DNA of 64,000 nt from Sulfurospirillum barnesii SES-3. Lineage in GTDB: Bacteria; Campylobacterota; Campylobacteria; Campylobacterales; Sulfurospirillaceae. The notes under the pieces are model-generated. The model made no database searches. It was not told the DNA's origin and saw only the letters and a list, made by a program, of their open reading frames with translations. Made by a program: the position numbers and the translations under genes. The stretch covers positions 434,001 through 498,000 of the forward strand of contig NC_018002.1 in assembly GCF_000265295.1 (NCBI RefSeq), in the 5' to 3' direction. Below, in pieces: positions 54,306 through 63,335 of this stretch (within the stretch, counting starts at the first letter, position 1; every line of letters begins with the position of its first letter).

Positions 54306-55424
54306 ATGAAGAAATTGGCGTTACTTGCTACATCGGCTGCCGTTTTGGCGACGTTTTCTTATGCAAAAGAGATTAATGTGGGTGTTGTTATGGCAATGAG
54401 TGGACCACTGGCTGCTTATGGGCAAACCACCTATGAGGGCATTGAGTTTGCAAACTCACTTCAACCAAAGCTAAAAAATGGTGATACCGTTAAACTTATT
54501 TTAGTGGATAACAAAGGCGATAAAGTTGAAACCGCCAATGCGACCACACGTCTTATAAGCTCAGACAAAGTGGTGGGAATTTTAGGGGCACTTACCAGTA
54601 CCAATACGTCGCAAGTGATGGCAATTGCTGAGAAGAAAAGTATTCCTGTCATTGCACCTGTTGCGACCAATGATAAACTCACTGAAAATAAAAATTTTGC
54701 CAGCCGTGTTTGTTTCACAGACTCGTTTCAAGGTGCGGTGGTTGCAAACTATGCTGCTAAAGATTTAAATCTTAAAACAGCGGTTGTCGTGGTTGACCAA
54801 GCGCAAGTTTACTCTTTGGGACTTGCTAAAGCGTTTAAAGAATCGTTTGAAAAAGCAGGCGGTAAAATTGTTAAAGAGATTAAGGTAAGCTCAGGCGATA
54901 AAGATTTTAAAGCGGTTGTTTCTCAAATTAAAGCAGCCAATCCTGATTTTCTTTTCTTACCAATGTACCATCCTGAAGTTTCTATGATTGCACGTCAAGC
55001 AAAACAAATTGGTCTTAGTAAGCCAATGTTTTCAACCGATGGTGTTGCCAATCAGACTTTTATTGACTTAGGTGGAGATGCTGTTGAGGGACACATGTTT
55101 ACAGATTTCTTTGATTACGGTGCGCCTCCAACACAAAAATCAAAAGATTTTATTGCAGCGTATGCGCAAAAAACAGGAAAGCAAGAGGTGAATTCGTTTG
55201 TTGCTTTAGGTGCAGATGCGTATAACGTCATGGTGGATGCAATGAACCGTTGTGCCAATCCAGAAGATAGCATTTGCATTAACAATGCTATTAAATCAAC
55301 CGTCAATTTTGAGGGTGTTTCAGGTGTAATCAACCTTGATACAACAGGTAACTCTACTCGTTCTGCAGTTATCAAAGTCGTTACAAATGGAAAAGCGGTG
55401 TATAAATCTACTGTTAATCCTTAG
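54306..55424 (+). CDS. livJ: Branched-chain amino acid ABC transporter, binding protein
   Basis: 372 residues. Signal peptide KKLALLATSAAVLATFSYA, then EINVGVVMAMSGPLAAYGQTTYEGIEFA with the ligand-binding S-G-P and VVGILGALTSTNTSQVMAIAEKKSIPVIAPVATN. The DFKAVVSQIKAANPDFLFLPMYHPEVSMIARQAKQIG stretch (given as pattern) is family-typical. First gene of livJHMGF with a large palindrome downstream. Confidence 0.9.
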   Translation: MKKLALLATSAAVLATFSYAKEINVGVVMAMSGPLAAYGQTTYEGIEFANSLQPKLKNGDTVKLILVDNKGDKVETANATTRLISSDKVVGILGALTSTNTSQVMAIAEKKSIPVIAPVATNDKLTENKNFASRVCFTDSFQGAVVANYAAKDLNLKTAVVVVDQAQVYSLGLAKAFKESFEKAGGKIVKEIKVSSGDKDFKAVVSQIKAANPDFLFLPMYHPEVSMIARQAKQIGLSKPMFSTDGVANQTFIDLGGDAVEGHMFTDFFDYGAPPTQKSKDFIAAYAQKTGKQEVNSFVALGADAYNVMVDAMNRCANPEDSICINNAIKSTVNFEGVSGVINLDTTGNSTRSAVIKVVTNGKAVYKSTVNP

Positions 55425-55430
55425 TGCGTT

Positions 55431-55458
55431 TTTCTCCCTTTACATGTAAAGGGAGAAA
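55431..55458 (+). terminator. 28-base perfect palindrome between livJ and livH
   Basis: TTTCTCCCTTTACA and its complement; the core TTTACATGTAAA is a copy of the dispersed palindrome. As a hairpin it could lower read-through to livHMGF. There is no T run after it. Confidence 0.6.
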
Positions 55459-55516
55459 TTTTACAACAGTCACTTTTTTCTAGGGTATTGTTTTAAAATT
55501 TCTCAGGAGAATCTAT

Positions 55517-56413
55517 TTGGATTTAACAATGTTTATGCAACAAATGGTCAATGGCTTTAGCCTTGGCAGTATGTATGCACTGATAGCCATTGGGTATACT
55601 ATGGTGTATGGTGTGTTGCGCTTAATTAACTTTGCGCATGGCGATATTATGATGGTGGGTGCTTTTTTAGGATTTTTTGGTATGGAAGTGTTAGAACTTC
55701 CCTTTGTAGCAGCAGTTCTTTTAGCTGTCGTAGGAGCGGCACTTTTAGGTATGGCAAGTGATAGAGTGGCGTACAGACCTCTTAGAGAAGCTCCAAAAAT
55801 ATCCCTTTTAATTACAGCTATTGGTGTGAGTTTTTTTCTCGAGAATGCCTTTAACGTCTTTTTTGGAGGCGTTCCTCGTGCGTTTCCTGTTCCTGCGTAT
55901 CTTGAAGAAATGGTGGAGTTTTTTGGCTTAATGATGCCTATATCTGCGGTTCTTGTCCCGATTATAACCGCGTTTTTGCTTGGCATCATTTTATGGATTT
56001 TGTTTAAAACAAAATACGGTATGGCAATACGTGCACTTGCCTTTGATGTGGGAACGGTAAATCTTATGGGCATTGATGCCAATCGTGTGATTACCCTTGT
56101 TTTTGGAATGGGCTCAGCCCTCGCTGCTGTGGGTGGTATTTTTTGGGCAGTGAATTATCCTTCTGTTGAACCAATGATGGGTGTACTTGTAGGGCTTAAA
56201 GCCTTTGCTGCTGCGGTTGTGGGTGGTATTGGAAGTGTCGGAGGTGCGGTGCTTGGTGGTTTGATTATTGGATTTACTGAAGTAGTTGTGGTTGCATTTT
56301 TCCCAGAGCTAGGAGGTTATAAAGATGCCTTTGCTTTTATATTTCTCATCTTAATTTTGCTCTTTAAGCCTACAGGTATTTTAGGGATTGATTTTGAAAA
56401 GAGTAGGTTTTAA
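55517..56413 (+). CDS. livH: Branched-chain amino acid ABC transporter permease LivH
   Basis: 298 residues from TTG 55517 (CAGGAG six bases ahead; ATG 55529 is in frame). About eight hydrophobic segments with LivH signatures NGFSLGSMYALIAIGYTMVYGVLRLINFAHGD (pattern), AYRPLR, and the C-terminal FGMGSALAAVGGIFWAV..GLKAFAAAVVGGIGS EAA-type loop. Pairs with LivM. Confidence 0.93.
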   Translation: MDLTMFMQQMVNGFSLGSMYALIAIGYTMVYGVLRLINFAHGDIMMVGAFLGFFGMEVLELPFVAAVLLAVVGAALLGMASDRVAYRPLREAPKISLLITAIGVSFFLENAFNVFFGGVPRAFPVPAYLEEMVEFFGLMMPISAVLVPIITAFLLGIILWILFKTKYGMAIRALAFDVGTVNLMGIDANRVITLVFGMGSALAAVGGIFWAVNYPSVEPMMGVLVGLKAFAAAVVGGIGSVGGAVLGGLIIGFTEVVVVAFFPELGGYKDAFAFIFLILILLFKPTGILGIDFEKSRF

Positions 56414-56414
56414 G

Positions 56415-57452
56415 ATGCAGAAAATACAAGAAAAAGATTTTTTAATCAAACTCGTGATGTTTTTGAGCACACTTTGGTTTATTTGGTTTTCTAATAGCCA
56501 TTTTGATGAATACAGCATTAGGATTTTAAATAACATTGCCATTTTTGTTATTTTAGCAGTGAGTTACAACTTAATTAACGGTGTTACAGGGCAATTTTCA
56601 CTTGAGCCTAACGGCTTTGTCGCTATTGGTGCTTATGTGACAGCTCTTTTACTTATCTCGCCTGAAGATAAAAGTTATCAGTATGCGATTGTTGATCCTT
56701 ACCCTTTTGTGATGACCTTGCATGCTAATTTTCTTGTTGCCTTAGTTTTAAGCGGTACATTCGCCGCTCTTTTGGCATTGATTCTCTCGTTTCCTGTATT
56801 TCGAGTACGAGGAGATTACCTTGCAATTGTTACGCTTGGATTTGGTTTTATTATTAAAATTTTAGCCATTAATCATCCTGAAGTGACCAATGGTTCTTTA
56901 GGACTTAATGATATTCCTGAATTTTCTAATCTTTATTGGACAGGGGGATTGGCGATTGTTGCGGTGGTTGTCGTTTTAAATATCGTTAACTCAAAATTTG
57001 GACGTGCCATGAAAGCGGTACGTGATGATGAAGATGCTGCTATTGCTATGGGGGTTAATACTTTTAAAGCCAAAACTTTAGCCTTTTGTACCAGTGCTTT
57101 TTTTGAGGGCATGGGCGGTGGACTTTTAGCTGCATTACTTACAAGTATTTCACCTGATTTATTTGATTTCTTTTTTACGTTTCAACTTTTAATTATTATT
57201 GTTTTAGGGGGTCTTGGTAGTACAACAGGTGCAATTATTGGGACTGTTCTGGTGATGGGTGGCAGTGAATGGATGCGCTTTTTGGATGAACCAATGAATC
57301 TTTTTGGCTATGAAACGACAGCAATGCCAGGTATGCGAATGGTTATTTTCTCATTGGTGCTTATTTTTATTATGCTGTTTGCCCGTGAGGGTGTTATGGG
57401 AAAACGAGAATTAACTGACCTTTTTAAATTACGTAAAAAGGGTGTCAAATGA
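56415..57452 (+). CDS. livM: Branched-chain amino acid ABC transporter permease LivM
   Basis: 345 residues from ATG 56415, two bases after livH; a longer frame from 56388 overlaps livH and is less likely. Ten hydrophobic segments, and the LivM signatures INGVTGQFSLEPNGFVAIGAYVTALL, FRVRGDYLAIVTLGFG, NGSLGLN and VRDDEDAAIAMGVNTFKAK. Overlaps livG by four bases. Confidence 0.92.
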   Translation: MQKIQEKDFLIKLVMFLSTLWFIWFSNSHFDEYSIRILNNIAIFVILAVSYNLINGVTGQFSLEPNGFVAIGAYVTALLLISPEDKSYQYAIVDPYPFVMTLHANFLVALVLSGTFAALLALILSFPVFRVRGDYLAIVTLGFGFIIKILAINHPEVTNGSLGLNDIPEFSNLYWTGGLAIVAVVVVLNIVNSKFGRAMKAVRDDEDAAIAMGVNTFKAKTLAFCTSAFFEGMGGGLLAALLTSISPDLFDFFFTFQLLIIIVLGGLGSTTGAIIGTVLVMGGSEWMRFLDEPMNLFGYETTAMPGMRMVIFSLVLIFIMLFAREGVMGKRELTDLFKLRKKGVK

Positions 57453-58216
57453 TTTTAAAAATTGACAATGTCACCAAAAAATTTGGCGGAGTGAGTGCCA
57501 TTAAAGAGACCAGTTTTAGTGTAGCTCCTAAAGAGATTTTTGGGCTAATTGGTCCTAATGGTGCAGGTAAAACGACCATGTTTAATATCATCACAGGCAA
57601 TTACGAACCTAGTTCTGGAGAAGTTATTTTTCGTAATGAGAGTCTCAATGGCTTAAAGCCACATCTTATTGTGCGCAAAGGGATTGCAAGGACGTTTCAA
57701 AACATACGACTTTTTTCGAGTATGAGTGTTTTAGATAATGTTTTAATTGGCTTTGATTTTCAAGCACGCTATGGTTTTTTAGAATCCATTTTACGATTTC
57801 CTCGTTTTATGGGTGAAGAAAAACGCATTAAAGCACGGGCTATGGAGATTTTGGACTATTTTGGAATGGGTGAATTTGTTCATGAGAAAGCGGTGGATTT
57901 GAGTTATGGACAGCAACGAAAAGTAGAGATTGCAAGGGCTCTTGCAACCAACCCTGATCTTTTACTTTTAGATGAACCCGCTGCTGGTATGAACCCCTCT
58001 GAGACAGAGGAGTTAGGTGAATTGATCAAAAAAGCACGGGTGGATTTTGACTTGACAGTTTTGGTGATTGAGCATGATATGAAATTTGTCAATCAACTGT
58101 GCGATAAAGTTCTTGTGCTTGATTATGGTAAGACTATTTTTGAGGGCAAACCCGCTGATGCGATTTTAAACCCTGAAGTGATTGCTGCGTATTTAGGAGA
58201 TTTTCATAATGATTAG
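57449..58216 (+). CDS. livG: Branched-chain amino acid ABC transporter ATPase LivG
   Basis: 255 residues. Walker A GPNGAGKTTMFNII, the RTFQNIRLF Q-loop, signature VDLSYGQQRKVEIARALA and Walker B LLLLDEPAAGMNP, then IEHDMKFV with the switch histidine. Overlaps livM and livF, so the four permease/ATPase genes are coupled. Confidence 0.95.
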   Translation: MILKIDNVTKKFGGVSAIKETSFSVAPKEIFGLIGPNGAGKTTMFNIITGNYEPSSGEVIFRNESLNGLKPHLIVRKGIARTFQNIRLFSSMSVLDNVLIGFDFQARYGFLESILRFPRFMGEEKRIKARAMEILDYFGMGEFVHEKAVDLSYGQQRKVEIARALATNPDLLLLDEPAAGMNPSETEELGELIKKARVDFDLTVLVIEHDMKFVNQLCDKVLVLDYGKTIFEGKPADAILNPEVIAAYLGDFHND

Positions 58217-58904
58217 TGTTAAAAATTTGCATGTCTATTATGGACTCATTGAAGCAGTAAAGGGTATTGATTTTGAGGTTAAAGAGGGAGAAATTATCTC
58301 TTTAATTGGCTCGAATGGCGCAGGAAAAAGCTCAACACTCAAAGCCTTGCTAAACAGTGTGAAAAAAACAGGTGATATTAATTTTTTAGGGTATGACACA
58401 CGCAATCACAAAACCCACACCTTAGTCCAACATGGACTCTCTTTGGTTCCAGAGGGGCGAAAGATTTTTATTAACCTTACGGTGGAAGAGAATCTTCGCA
58501 TGGGTGCTTTTAATAACGATGAAAATTATGAGCATTTAAAAGATGCCATGTATGAACTTTTCCCACGCATTAAGGACAAGCGCTATCAGCTTGCAGGCAC
58601 TATGAGTGGAGGTGAACAGCAAATGTTAGCTATTTCACGTGCCTTGATGGGTGAGCCAAAGCTTTTGATGCTGGATGAGCCCAGTTTAGGACTTGCGCCT
58701 AAAATTGTTGGTGAAGTATTTGAAATTATTCAGCGTTTACGCAATGAGGGAATTACCATTCTTTTGGTGGAGCAAAATGCCTTTGCAGCACTTAAAATCT
58801 CTGATAAAGCCTATGTGTTAGAAAATGGCAAAATAGTCATGAGTGGTATTGCTTCTGATATGATTGGTGATGATGCCATTCGTAAAAAATACCTCGGCGG
58901 ATAA
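58209..58904 (+). CDS. livF: Branched-chain amino acid ABC transporter ATPase LivF
   Basis: 231 residues. Walker A GSNGAGKSSTLKAL, PEGRKIFINLTVEENL, signature GTMSGGEQQMLAISRALM, Walker B LLMLDEPSLGLAP, and VEQNAFAALKISDKAYVLENG. LivF type. Last gene of the operon, ended by a hairpin. Confidence 0.95.
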   Translation: MISVKNLHVYYGLIEAVKGIDFEVKEGEIISLIGSNGAGKSSTLKALLNSVKKTGDINFLGYDTRNHKTHTLVQHGLSLVPEGRKIFINLTVEENLRMGAFNNDENYEHLKDAMYELFPRIKDKRYQLAGTMSGGEQQMLAISRALMGEPKLLMLDEPSLGLAPKIVGEVFEIIQRLRNEGITILLVEQNAFAALKISDKAYVLENGKIVMSGIASDMIGDDAIRKKYLGG

Positions 58905-58921
58905 GCCACAACTTTTTACAT

Positions 58922-58948
58922 GTAAACCTCTTCTTTGAGGGGGTTTAC
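58922..58948 (+). terminator. Terminator of livJHMGF
   Basis: A 9-bp stem GTAAACCTC / GGGGTTTAC with one G-T pair, loop of nine bases. It overlaps a TACATGTA copy (58917-58924). Confidence 0.5.
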
Positions 58949-59022
58949 GCTAACTTTAATGATTTATAAACTATTTACTTTAACACGCTAACATAATCCA
59001 ATTTTTCTGCAAAGGGCTTTTT

Positions 59023-62000
59023 ATGGATTTGGTACTAAAGCGCATCCTCTCAATTAAATCAGCTATTATTTTTTTATTTATGTTTGGTTTTTTTAGTGGT
59101 TTTGCAACATTTATTGAGAATGATTTTGGTGTAGAGACCAGCTGGGCTCTCATTTATACTTCGTGGTGGTTTGAGTTTATTCAGATTGCTTTAGGAATTA
59201 TTTTAGTCTATAACATCGTAAGATACAAGATGTATACGCTTGATAAACTTCCTTCGTTTCTTTTTCACTTGAGTTTTATTTTCATCCTCATTGGCTCAGG
59301 TGTCACACGTTATTTTGGATTTGAGGGTTCTTTACATGTAAGAAATGGAATGCAAGAAAACAGGATTACTTCAAGCGATTCTTTTATTAGCGCCACAGCA
59401 TTAAAAGATAATAAAACGTATCAATACAGTCATCCTAAACTTATTTCTCAAATTGGAAGTAACCATTTTTCTTTTTCAATGGATGTTGGTGGTGAGATGG
59501 CAACGGTAAAATTTAAAGACTATTTTACCTATGCGACTAAAAAAGTGGTCGATGATGCATCGGGTATTCCGATGATCTCTATGATTTTGAGTGGGTATGG
59601 TGAGAGTTTGAGTGTGAGCCTAAAAGAGGGAGAACGCTATGAAACCAATGAATATATTTTTAGTTTTAACGCAAAACCTGTAGAGAGTAAAAAAGAAGAA
59701 GTACGCTTTATGCTTGAGGACGGAAAGTTTTATTTTAGTGCACCCTCAAGTGTTGCATGGTTCAAAATGGTAGAAAACGAACGAGGTGAATACGAAAGTG
59801 GAAAAAAACACGATTTTACGACAGGACAACTTTACACCATTGGGCATGTTAATTTTGCCCCACGTTATATTGGGCTTAAAGGTAAAGAAAAAGCCGTTGC
59901 TGATAAAACACCTATGAATAAAAATGCCGCATTATCAGCGGTCATTGTGGATGTAACGTATCAAGGTGAGAGCAAAGAAATTGCTTTATTTGGACAAGGC
60001 AAAGGTTCGAGAGGAGAGCCTGTGAGAGAGATGATTGGTGGGGTGCCTTTTATGTTAGAGTGGGGCTCAAAACTCTTTACACTTCCTTTTTACATTAAAC
60101 TCAATGAATTTCAATTGGAGCGCTACCCAGGTTCTATGTCACCTATGTCGTATGCGAGTGAAGTTGAAGTGGTTGATACGGAAAAAGGAATTCATATGCC
60201 CTTTCGAATTTATATGAATCATGTGCTTGATTATCGAGGATTTCGATTTTTTCAAAGCTCATATGACAAAGATGAGAGAGGTACGATTTTATCGGTAAAT
60301 AATGACCCTGGAAAATTGCCAACCTATTTTGGCTATATACTTTTGTGTTTAGGGCTCTTTTTTAATCTTTTAAATACCAAAAGCCGTTTTAGAAAATTAG
60401 CTTCGATGGTACAAAAGGATATGGTCAAAGTAAAATCACTCTTCATCGCTTTGGCCTGTGGCTTAACACTGTTTCAAAGCCCTTTGTTACATGCGGATAC
60501 TTCTGAGGAGAATGTAAATTTTTTAAAACGCTACGATACCCACCATGCAGATAAATTTGGGCATGTTTTGGTTCAAGGCGCTGATGGTAGATTTAAGCCC
60601 ATTGATACAATTTCAATGGAAATGATTAATAAAGTGTATACGCACTCAAGCTATGAGGGACTCAGTGCCAATCAAGTCGCCCTAAGCATGATGAGTTCCC
60701 CTGCACAGTGGCAAGGTTTGCCTATCGTAAAAGTATTTCATCCTGAGTTGAAAAAAATCTTGGGCATAGCTCAAACTCAAAAATATGCCTCCTTTAACGA
60801 TTTTTTCAATAAAGAGGGAGATTATGGGTATAAATTAACCAAATATTCTGAAGAAGCGAACCGCAAAAAACCTGCCCTTAGAAATCAATTTGATAAGGAT
60901 GTGTTAAAGGTTGATGAGCGTGTGAACATTTGTTACATGGTCTATACAGGTGAAATTTTTAGAATGATCCCCAAACAAAATGATGTTTCAAAGCGTTGGT
61001 TTGCCCCTCAAGATGCTGTTATGCGTTTTTCAAAACAAGAAGGCGATGAGGTAAGAGCGTTGGTGGGTGGCTATTTTGAAGCAATTAGTACAGGATTGCA
61101 GAGTGGAAATTGGGAAGAGGCGAATAAGGCAGTAGAGAAATTGAGTGCGTATCAAGAGCAGTATGGCTCAGATATTATTCCCAATGCCAAACGCATTAAA
61201 GCAGAGATTTTTTTCAATCATGCGCAAATCTTTGAGCGCTTAACCCCTGTGTATTTACTCAGTGGATTGGTCTTATTATGTTTTATTTTTGCAAAAATGA
61301 TTAACTCCACGCTACGTATAGGGTTTATGACACGAATTGTTCTTATTATTAATGCTATTGCCTTTTTAATCCACTCAGGTGGTTTAGCGCTTCGTTGGTA
61401 TATTGCAATGCATGCACCATGGAGTAATGGGTATGAGTCCATGATTTATATCGCATGGGCAATCGTTTTAGCAGGTATCTTCTTTTCACGCCAATCCATT
61501 GTTTCTTTGGCATTAACGTCTATTTTAGCGGGAGTGACACTGTTTGTTGCGCATTTAAGCTGGATGGATCCACAAATTACCAATTTGGTTCCTGTTTTAA
61601 ACTCTTATTGGCTTAACATTCATGTTTCTGTTATTACAGCGAGTTATGGATTTTTAGGGTTATGTGCTTTGCTAGGATTTTTCACACTTATTCTTTTTGC
61701 GATGCAAAGCACGCATAATATAAAGCGTAACAAAGAGCTTGAGCGAAACATTGTAGAGGCAACACGCATCAATGAAATGTCAATGATTTTGGGTCTTAGT
61801 TTACTTACTGTAGGTAACTTTTTAGGAGGCGTTTGGGCAAATGAGTCGTGGGGACGTTATTGGGGATGGGATCCAAAAGAGACATGGGCATTGGTTTCCA
61901 TTCTTATTTATGCGGGTATTGTGCATTTTAGGTTTGTACCCAAATGGAATAATCCTTTTACCTTTGCCGTTGCTTCGACGCTCTCATTTGCCTCTATTAT

Positions 62001-62160
62001 CATGACCTATTTTGGTGTGAATTTTTATCTCTCAGGGATGCACTCCTATGCAGCAGGAGATCCCGTACCTGTTCCTTCCTTTGTCTATTATACGATTGGG
62101 GTTGTTGCCCTTGTGATTGCACTCTCATATTCAAAGCGTGATATAGGAAAAACACTTTAA
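59023..62160 (+). CDS. ccsBA: Fused cytochrome c synthase CcsBA
   Basis: Single-protein system II cytochrome c synthase that carries heme out of the cell and attaches it to apocytochrome c. 1045 residues: the CcsB (ResB) part, about 1-480, has four membrane segments and a large periplasmic region; the CcsA (ResC) part, from about 750, has YESMIYIAWAIVLAG, NLVPVLNSYWLNIHVSVITASYGFLGLCALLGF and the heme-handling WANESWGRYWGWDPKETWALVSILIYAGIVHFR (tryptophan-rich WWD-like pattern). Fused forms are typical of Campylobacterota. Ends in a palindromic terminator. Single gene. Confidence 0.94.
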   Translation: MDLVLKRILSIKSAIIFLFMFGFFSGFATFIENDFGVETSWALIYTSWWFEFIQIALGIILVYNIVRYKMYTLDKLPSFLFHLSFIFILIGSGVTRYFGFEGSLHVRNGMQENRITSSDSFISATALKDNKTYQYSHPKLISQIGSNHFSFSMDVGGEMATVKFKDYFTYATKKVVDDASGIPMISMILSGYGESLSVSLKEGERYETNEYIFSFNAKPVESKKEEVRFMLEDGKFYFSAPSSVAWFKMVENERGEYESGKKHDFTTGQLYTIGHVNFAPRYIGLKGKEKAVADKTPMNKNAALSAVIVDVTYQGESKEIALFGQGKGSRGEPVREMIGGVPFMLEWGSKLFTLPFYIKLNEFQLERYPGSMSPMSYASEVEVVDTEKGIHMPFRIYMNHVLDYRGFRFFQSSYDKDERGTILSVNNDPGKLPTYFGYILLCLGLFFNLLNTKSRFRKLASMVQKDMVKVKSLFIALACGLTLFQSPLLHADTSEENVNFLKRYDTHHADKFGHVLVQGADGRFKPIDTISMEMINKVYTHSSYEGLSANQVALSMMSSPAQWQGLPIVKVFHPELKKILGIAQTQKYASFNDFFNKEGDYGYKLTKYSEEANRKKPALRNQFDKDVLKVDERVNICYMVYTGEIFRMIPKQNDVSKRWFAPQDAVMRFSKQEGDEVRALVGGYFEAISTGLQSGNWEEANKAVEKLSAYQEQYGSDIIPNAKRIKAEIFFNHAQIFERLTPVYLLSGLVLLCFIFAKMINSTLRIGFMTRIVLIINAIAFLIHSGGLALRWYIAMHAPWSNGYESMIYIAWAIVLAGIFFSRQSIVSLALTSILAGVTLFVAHLSWMDPQITNLVPVLNSYWLNIHVSVITASYGFLGLCALLGFFTLILFAMQSTHNIKRNKELERNIVEATRINEMSMILGLSLLTVGNFLGGVWANESWGRYWGWDPKETWALVSILIYAGIVHFRFVPKWNNPFTFAVASTLSFASIIMTYFGVNFYLSGMHSYAAGDPVPVPSFVYYTIGVVALVIALSYSKRDIGKTL

Positions 62161-62168
62161 CGAAAGCG

Positions 62169-62192
62169 CAAAGAGGGAAATTTCCCTCTTTG
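62169..62192 (+). terminator. Palindromic terminator of ccsBA
   Basis: Perfect 12+12 palindrome CAAAGAGGGAAA / TTTCCCTCTTTG, nine bases after the stop. Confidence 0.65.
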
Positions 62193-62199
62193 AGTGTGC

Positions 62200-62205
62200 T
62201 ATAAT
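62200..62205 (+). promoter_or_regulatory. -10 box of the following small gene
   Basis: TATAAT preceded by TGTGC, 26 bases before the ATG at 62231. Confidence 0.5.
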
Positions 62206-62230
62206 AAGCAAAAATGAAGAGGCATCGTTC

Positions 62231-62677
62231 ATGGAGGGAAATTATTTAATTGTAACCATCGTTGCCGTCATACTCATTGTGCTCATCTCGCTTTTTGTGA
62301 TCGTGGTGAATCTTCAAAAAACAGTGATTGTAAAGACAAAGAGTGTTCAAGAACAAGAAGAAGAAAAAGCGCAACAAATGACCATTGAAGCGCTTGTTGA
62401 CATTGCAAGCAAGCGAACATCCACACGCAATGAATTGAGTGCTGCCATTCTTAAGGTAGCAAAGGAGTGTCCTTTCCCTCCTAAGGAAAAAGGACTTTCA
62501 CCCAAAAGCGCAAAAATCTATTTGAATTTTATTTTACTGATTGCAAGCCATAAAAATACAGATGCTAAAATGATTGCTTTTATGAATGAAGAACTGAAGA
62601 AAATGAATCCTAGCTATAAACACGAAATTGATATTTATGAGAGCGAAGGAATTCATCAAAGAAGTAATAGGATTTAA
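62231..62677 (+). CDS. Single-pass membrane protein, unknown function
   Basis: 148 residues. Transmembrane segment near residues 5-28 (LIVTIVAVILIVLISLFVIVV), a Glu-rich, coiled-coil-like linker, then a cytoplasmic helical part ALVDIASKRTSTRNELSAAILKVAKECPFP, LSPKSAKIYLNFILLIASHKNTDAKMIAFMNEEL (pattern). Not recognised; likely conserved in the class. Starts 71 bases after ccsBA and precedes the tRNA cluster. Confidence 0.65.
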   Translation: MEGNYLIVTIVAVILIVLISLFVIVVNLQKTVIVKTKSVQEQEEEKAQQMTIEALVDIASKRTSTRNELSAAILKVAKECPFPPKEKGLSPKSAKIYLNFILLIASHKNTDAKMIAFMNEELKKMNPSYKHEIDIYESEGIHQRSNRI

Positions 62678-62692
62678 AATTAGAAAGTAAAC

Positions 62693-62767
62693 TGGCGACC
62701 CCAGGGGGACTTGAACCCCCGTTCCCGCCTTGAGAGGGCGGTGTCCTAACCACTAGACGATGGGGTC
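62693..62767 (-). tRNA. tRNA-Glu (CTC)
   Basis: 75 bases. Acceptor GACCCCA pairs with TGGGGTC, CCA encoded. The anticodon loop CTCTCAA gives CTC. Same acceptor and D-arm as the TTC tRNA-Glu at 63114. Confidence 0.93.
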
Positions 62768-62792
62768 GCACATGTGATTTTTTTTAGGACAA

Positions 62793-62868
62793 TGGTGACC
62801 CGTGATGGATTCGAACCATCGACCACCTCCTTAAAAGGGAGATGCTCTACCAACTGAGCTAACGAGTC
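62793..62868 (-). tRNA. tRNA-Lys (TTT), copy 1
   Basis: 76 bases. Acceptor GACTCGT with ACGGGTC, CCA encoded. The anticodon loop CTTTTAA gives TTT. Confidence 0.95.
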
Positions 62869-62923
62869 ATGCTCAGAAAGTTTTAAACAAAACAAACAAA
62901 TTCTGAGGGAAAATTGTAAATCG

Positions 62924-63000
62924 TGGCGCGGCGGACGGGGCTCGAACCCGCGACCCCCGGCGTGACAGGCCGATATTCTAACCAACTGAACTACCGCCGC
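62924..63000 (-). tRNA. tRNA-Asp (GTC)
   Basis: 77 bases. Acceptor GCGGCGG with CCGCCGC, CCA encoded. The anticodon loop CTGTCAC gives GTC. Confidence 0.95.
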
Positions 63001-63007
63001 GCATAAA

Positions 63008-63083
63008 TGGTGGTCGCTATAAGACTCGAACTTATGACATCCACCTTGTAAGGGTGGCGCTCTACCAACTGAGCTAAGCGACC
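63008..63083 (-). tRNA. tRNA-Val (TAC)
   Basis: 76 bases. Acceptor GGTCGCT with AGCGACC, CCA encoded. The anticodon loop CTTACAA gives TAC. Confidence 0.95.
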
Positions 63084-63113
63084 AAAAGGGAATCACTAAA
63101 GAAGAAATATAAA

Positions 63114-63189
63114 TGGCGACCCCAAGGGGATTTGAACCCCTGTAACCGCCGTGAAAGGGCGGGATCCTGGACCACTAGACGATGGGGTC
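63114..63189 (-). tRNA. tRNA-Glu (TTC)
   Basis: 76 bases. Acceptor GACCCCA with TGGGGTC, CCA encoded. The anticodon loop CTTTCAC gives TTC. Confidence 0.95.
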
Positions 63190-63204
63190 GCACAAATAAA
63201 AGAG

Positions 63205-63280
63205 TGGTGACCCGTGATGGATTCGAACCATCGACCACCTCCTTAAAAGGGAGATGCTCTACCGGCTGAGCTAACGAGTC
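63205..63280 (-). tRNA. tRNA-Lys (TTT), copy 2
   Basis: 76 bases, the same as copy 1 except in the D loop, where CAGTTGG is CAGCCGG. First gene of the cluster in the direction of transcription. Confidence 0.95.
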
Positions 63281-63335
63281 ATACACCGTTCTTCTCGTAA
63301 TGAGGCTGAAATTATAGAGAAAAAAATTTCATTTG

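Noticed and set aside
55513-56082. Minus-strand 189-codon frame inside livH
   Set aside because: Antisense of a membrane-protein gene, with no recognisable domain.
62746-63286. Minus-strand frames of 116 and 70 codons containing DSLAQLVEHLPFK
   Set aside because: These are translations of tRNA genes, a common false annotation.
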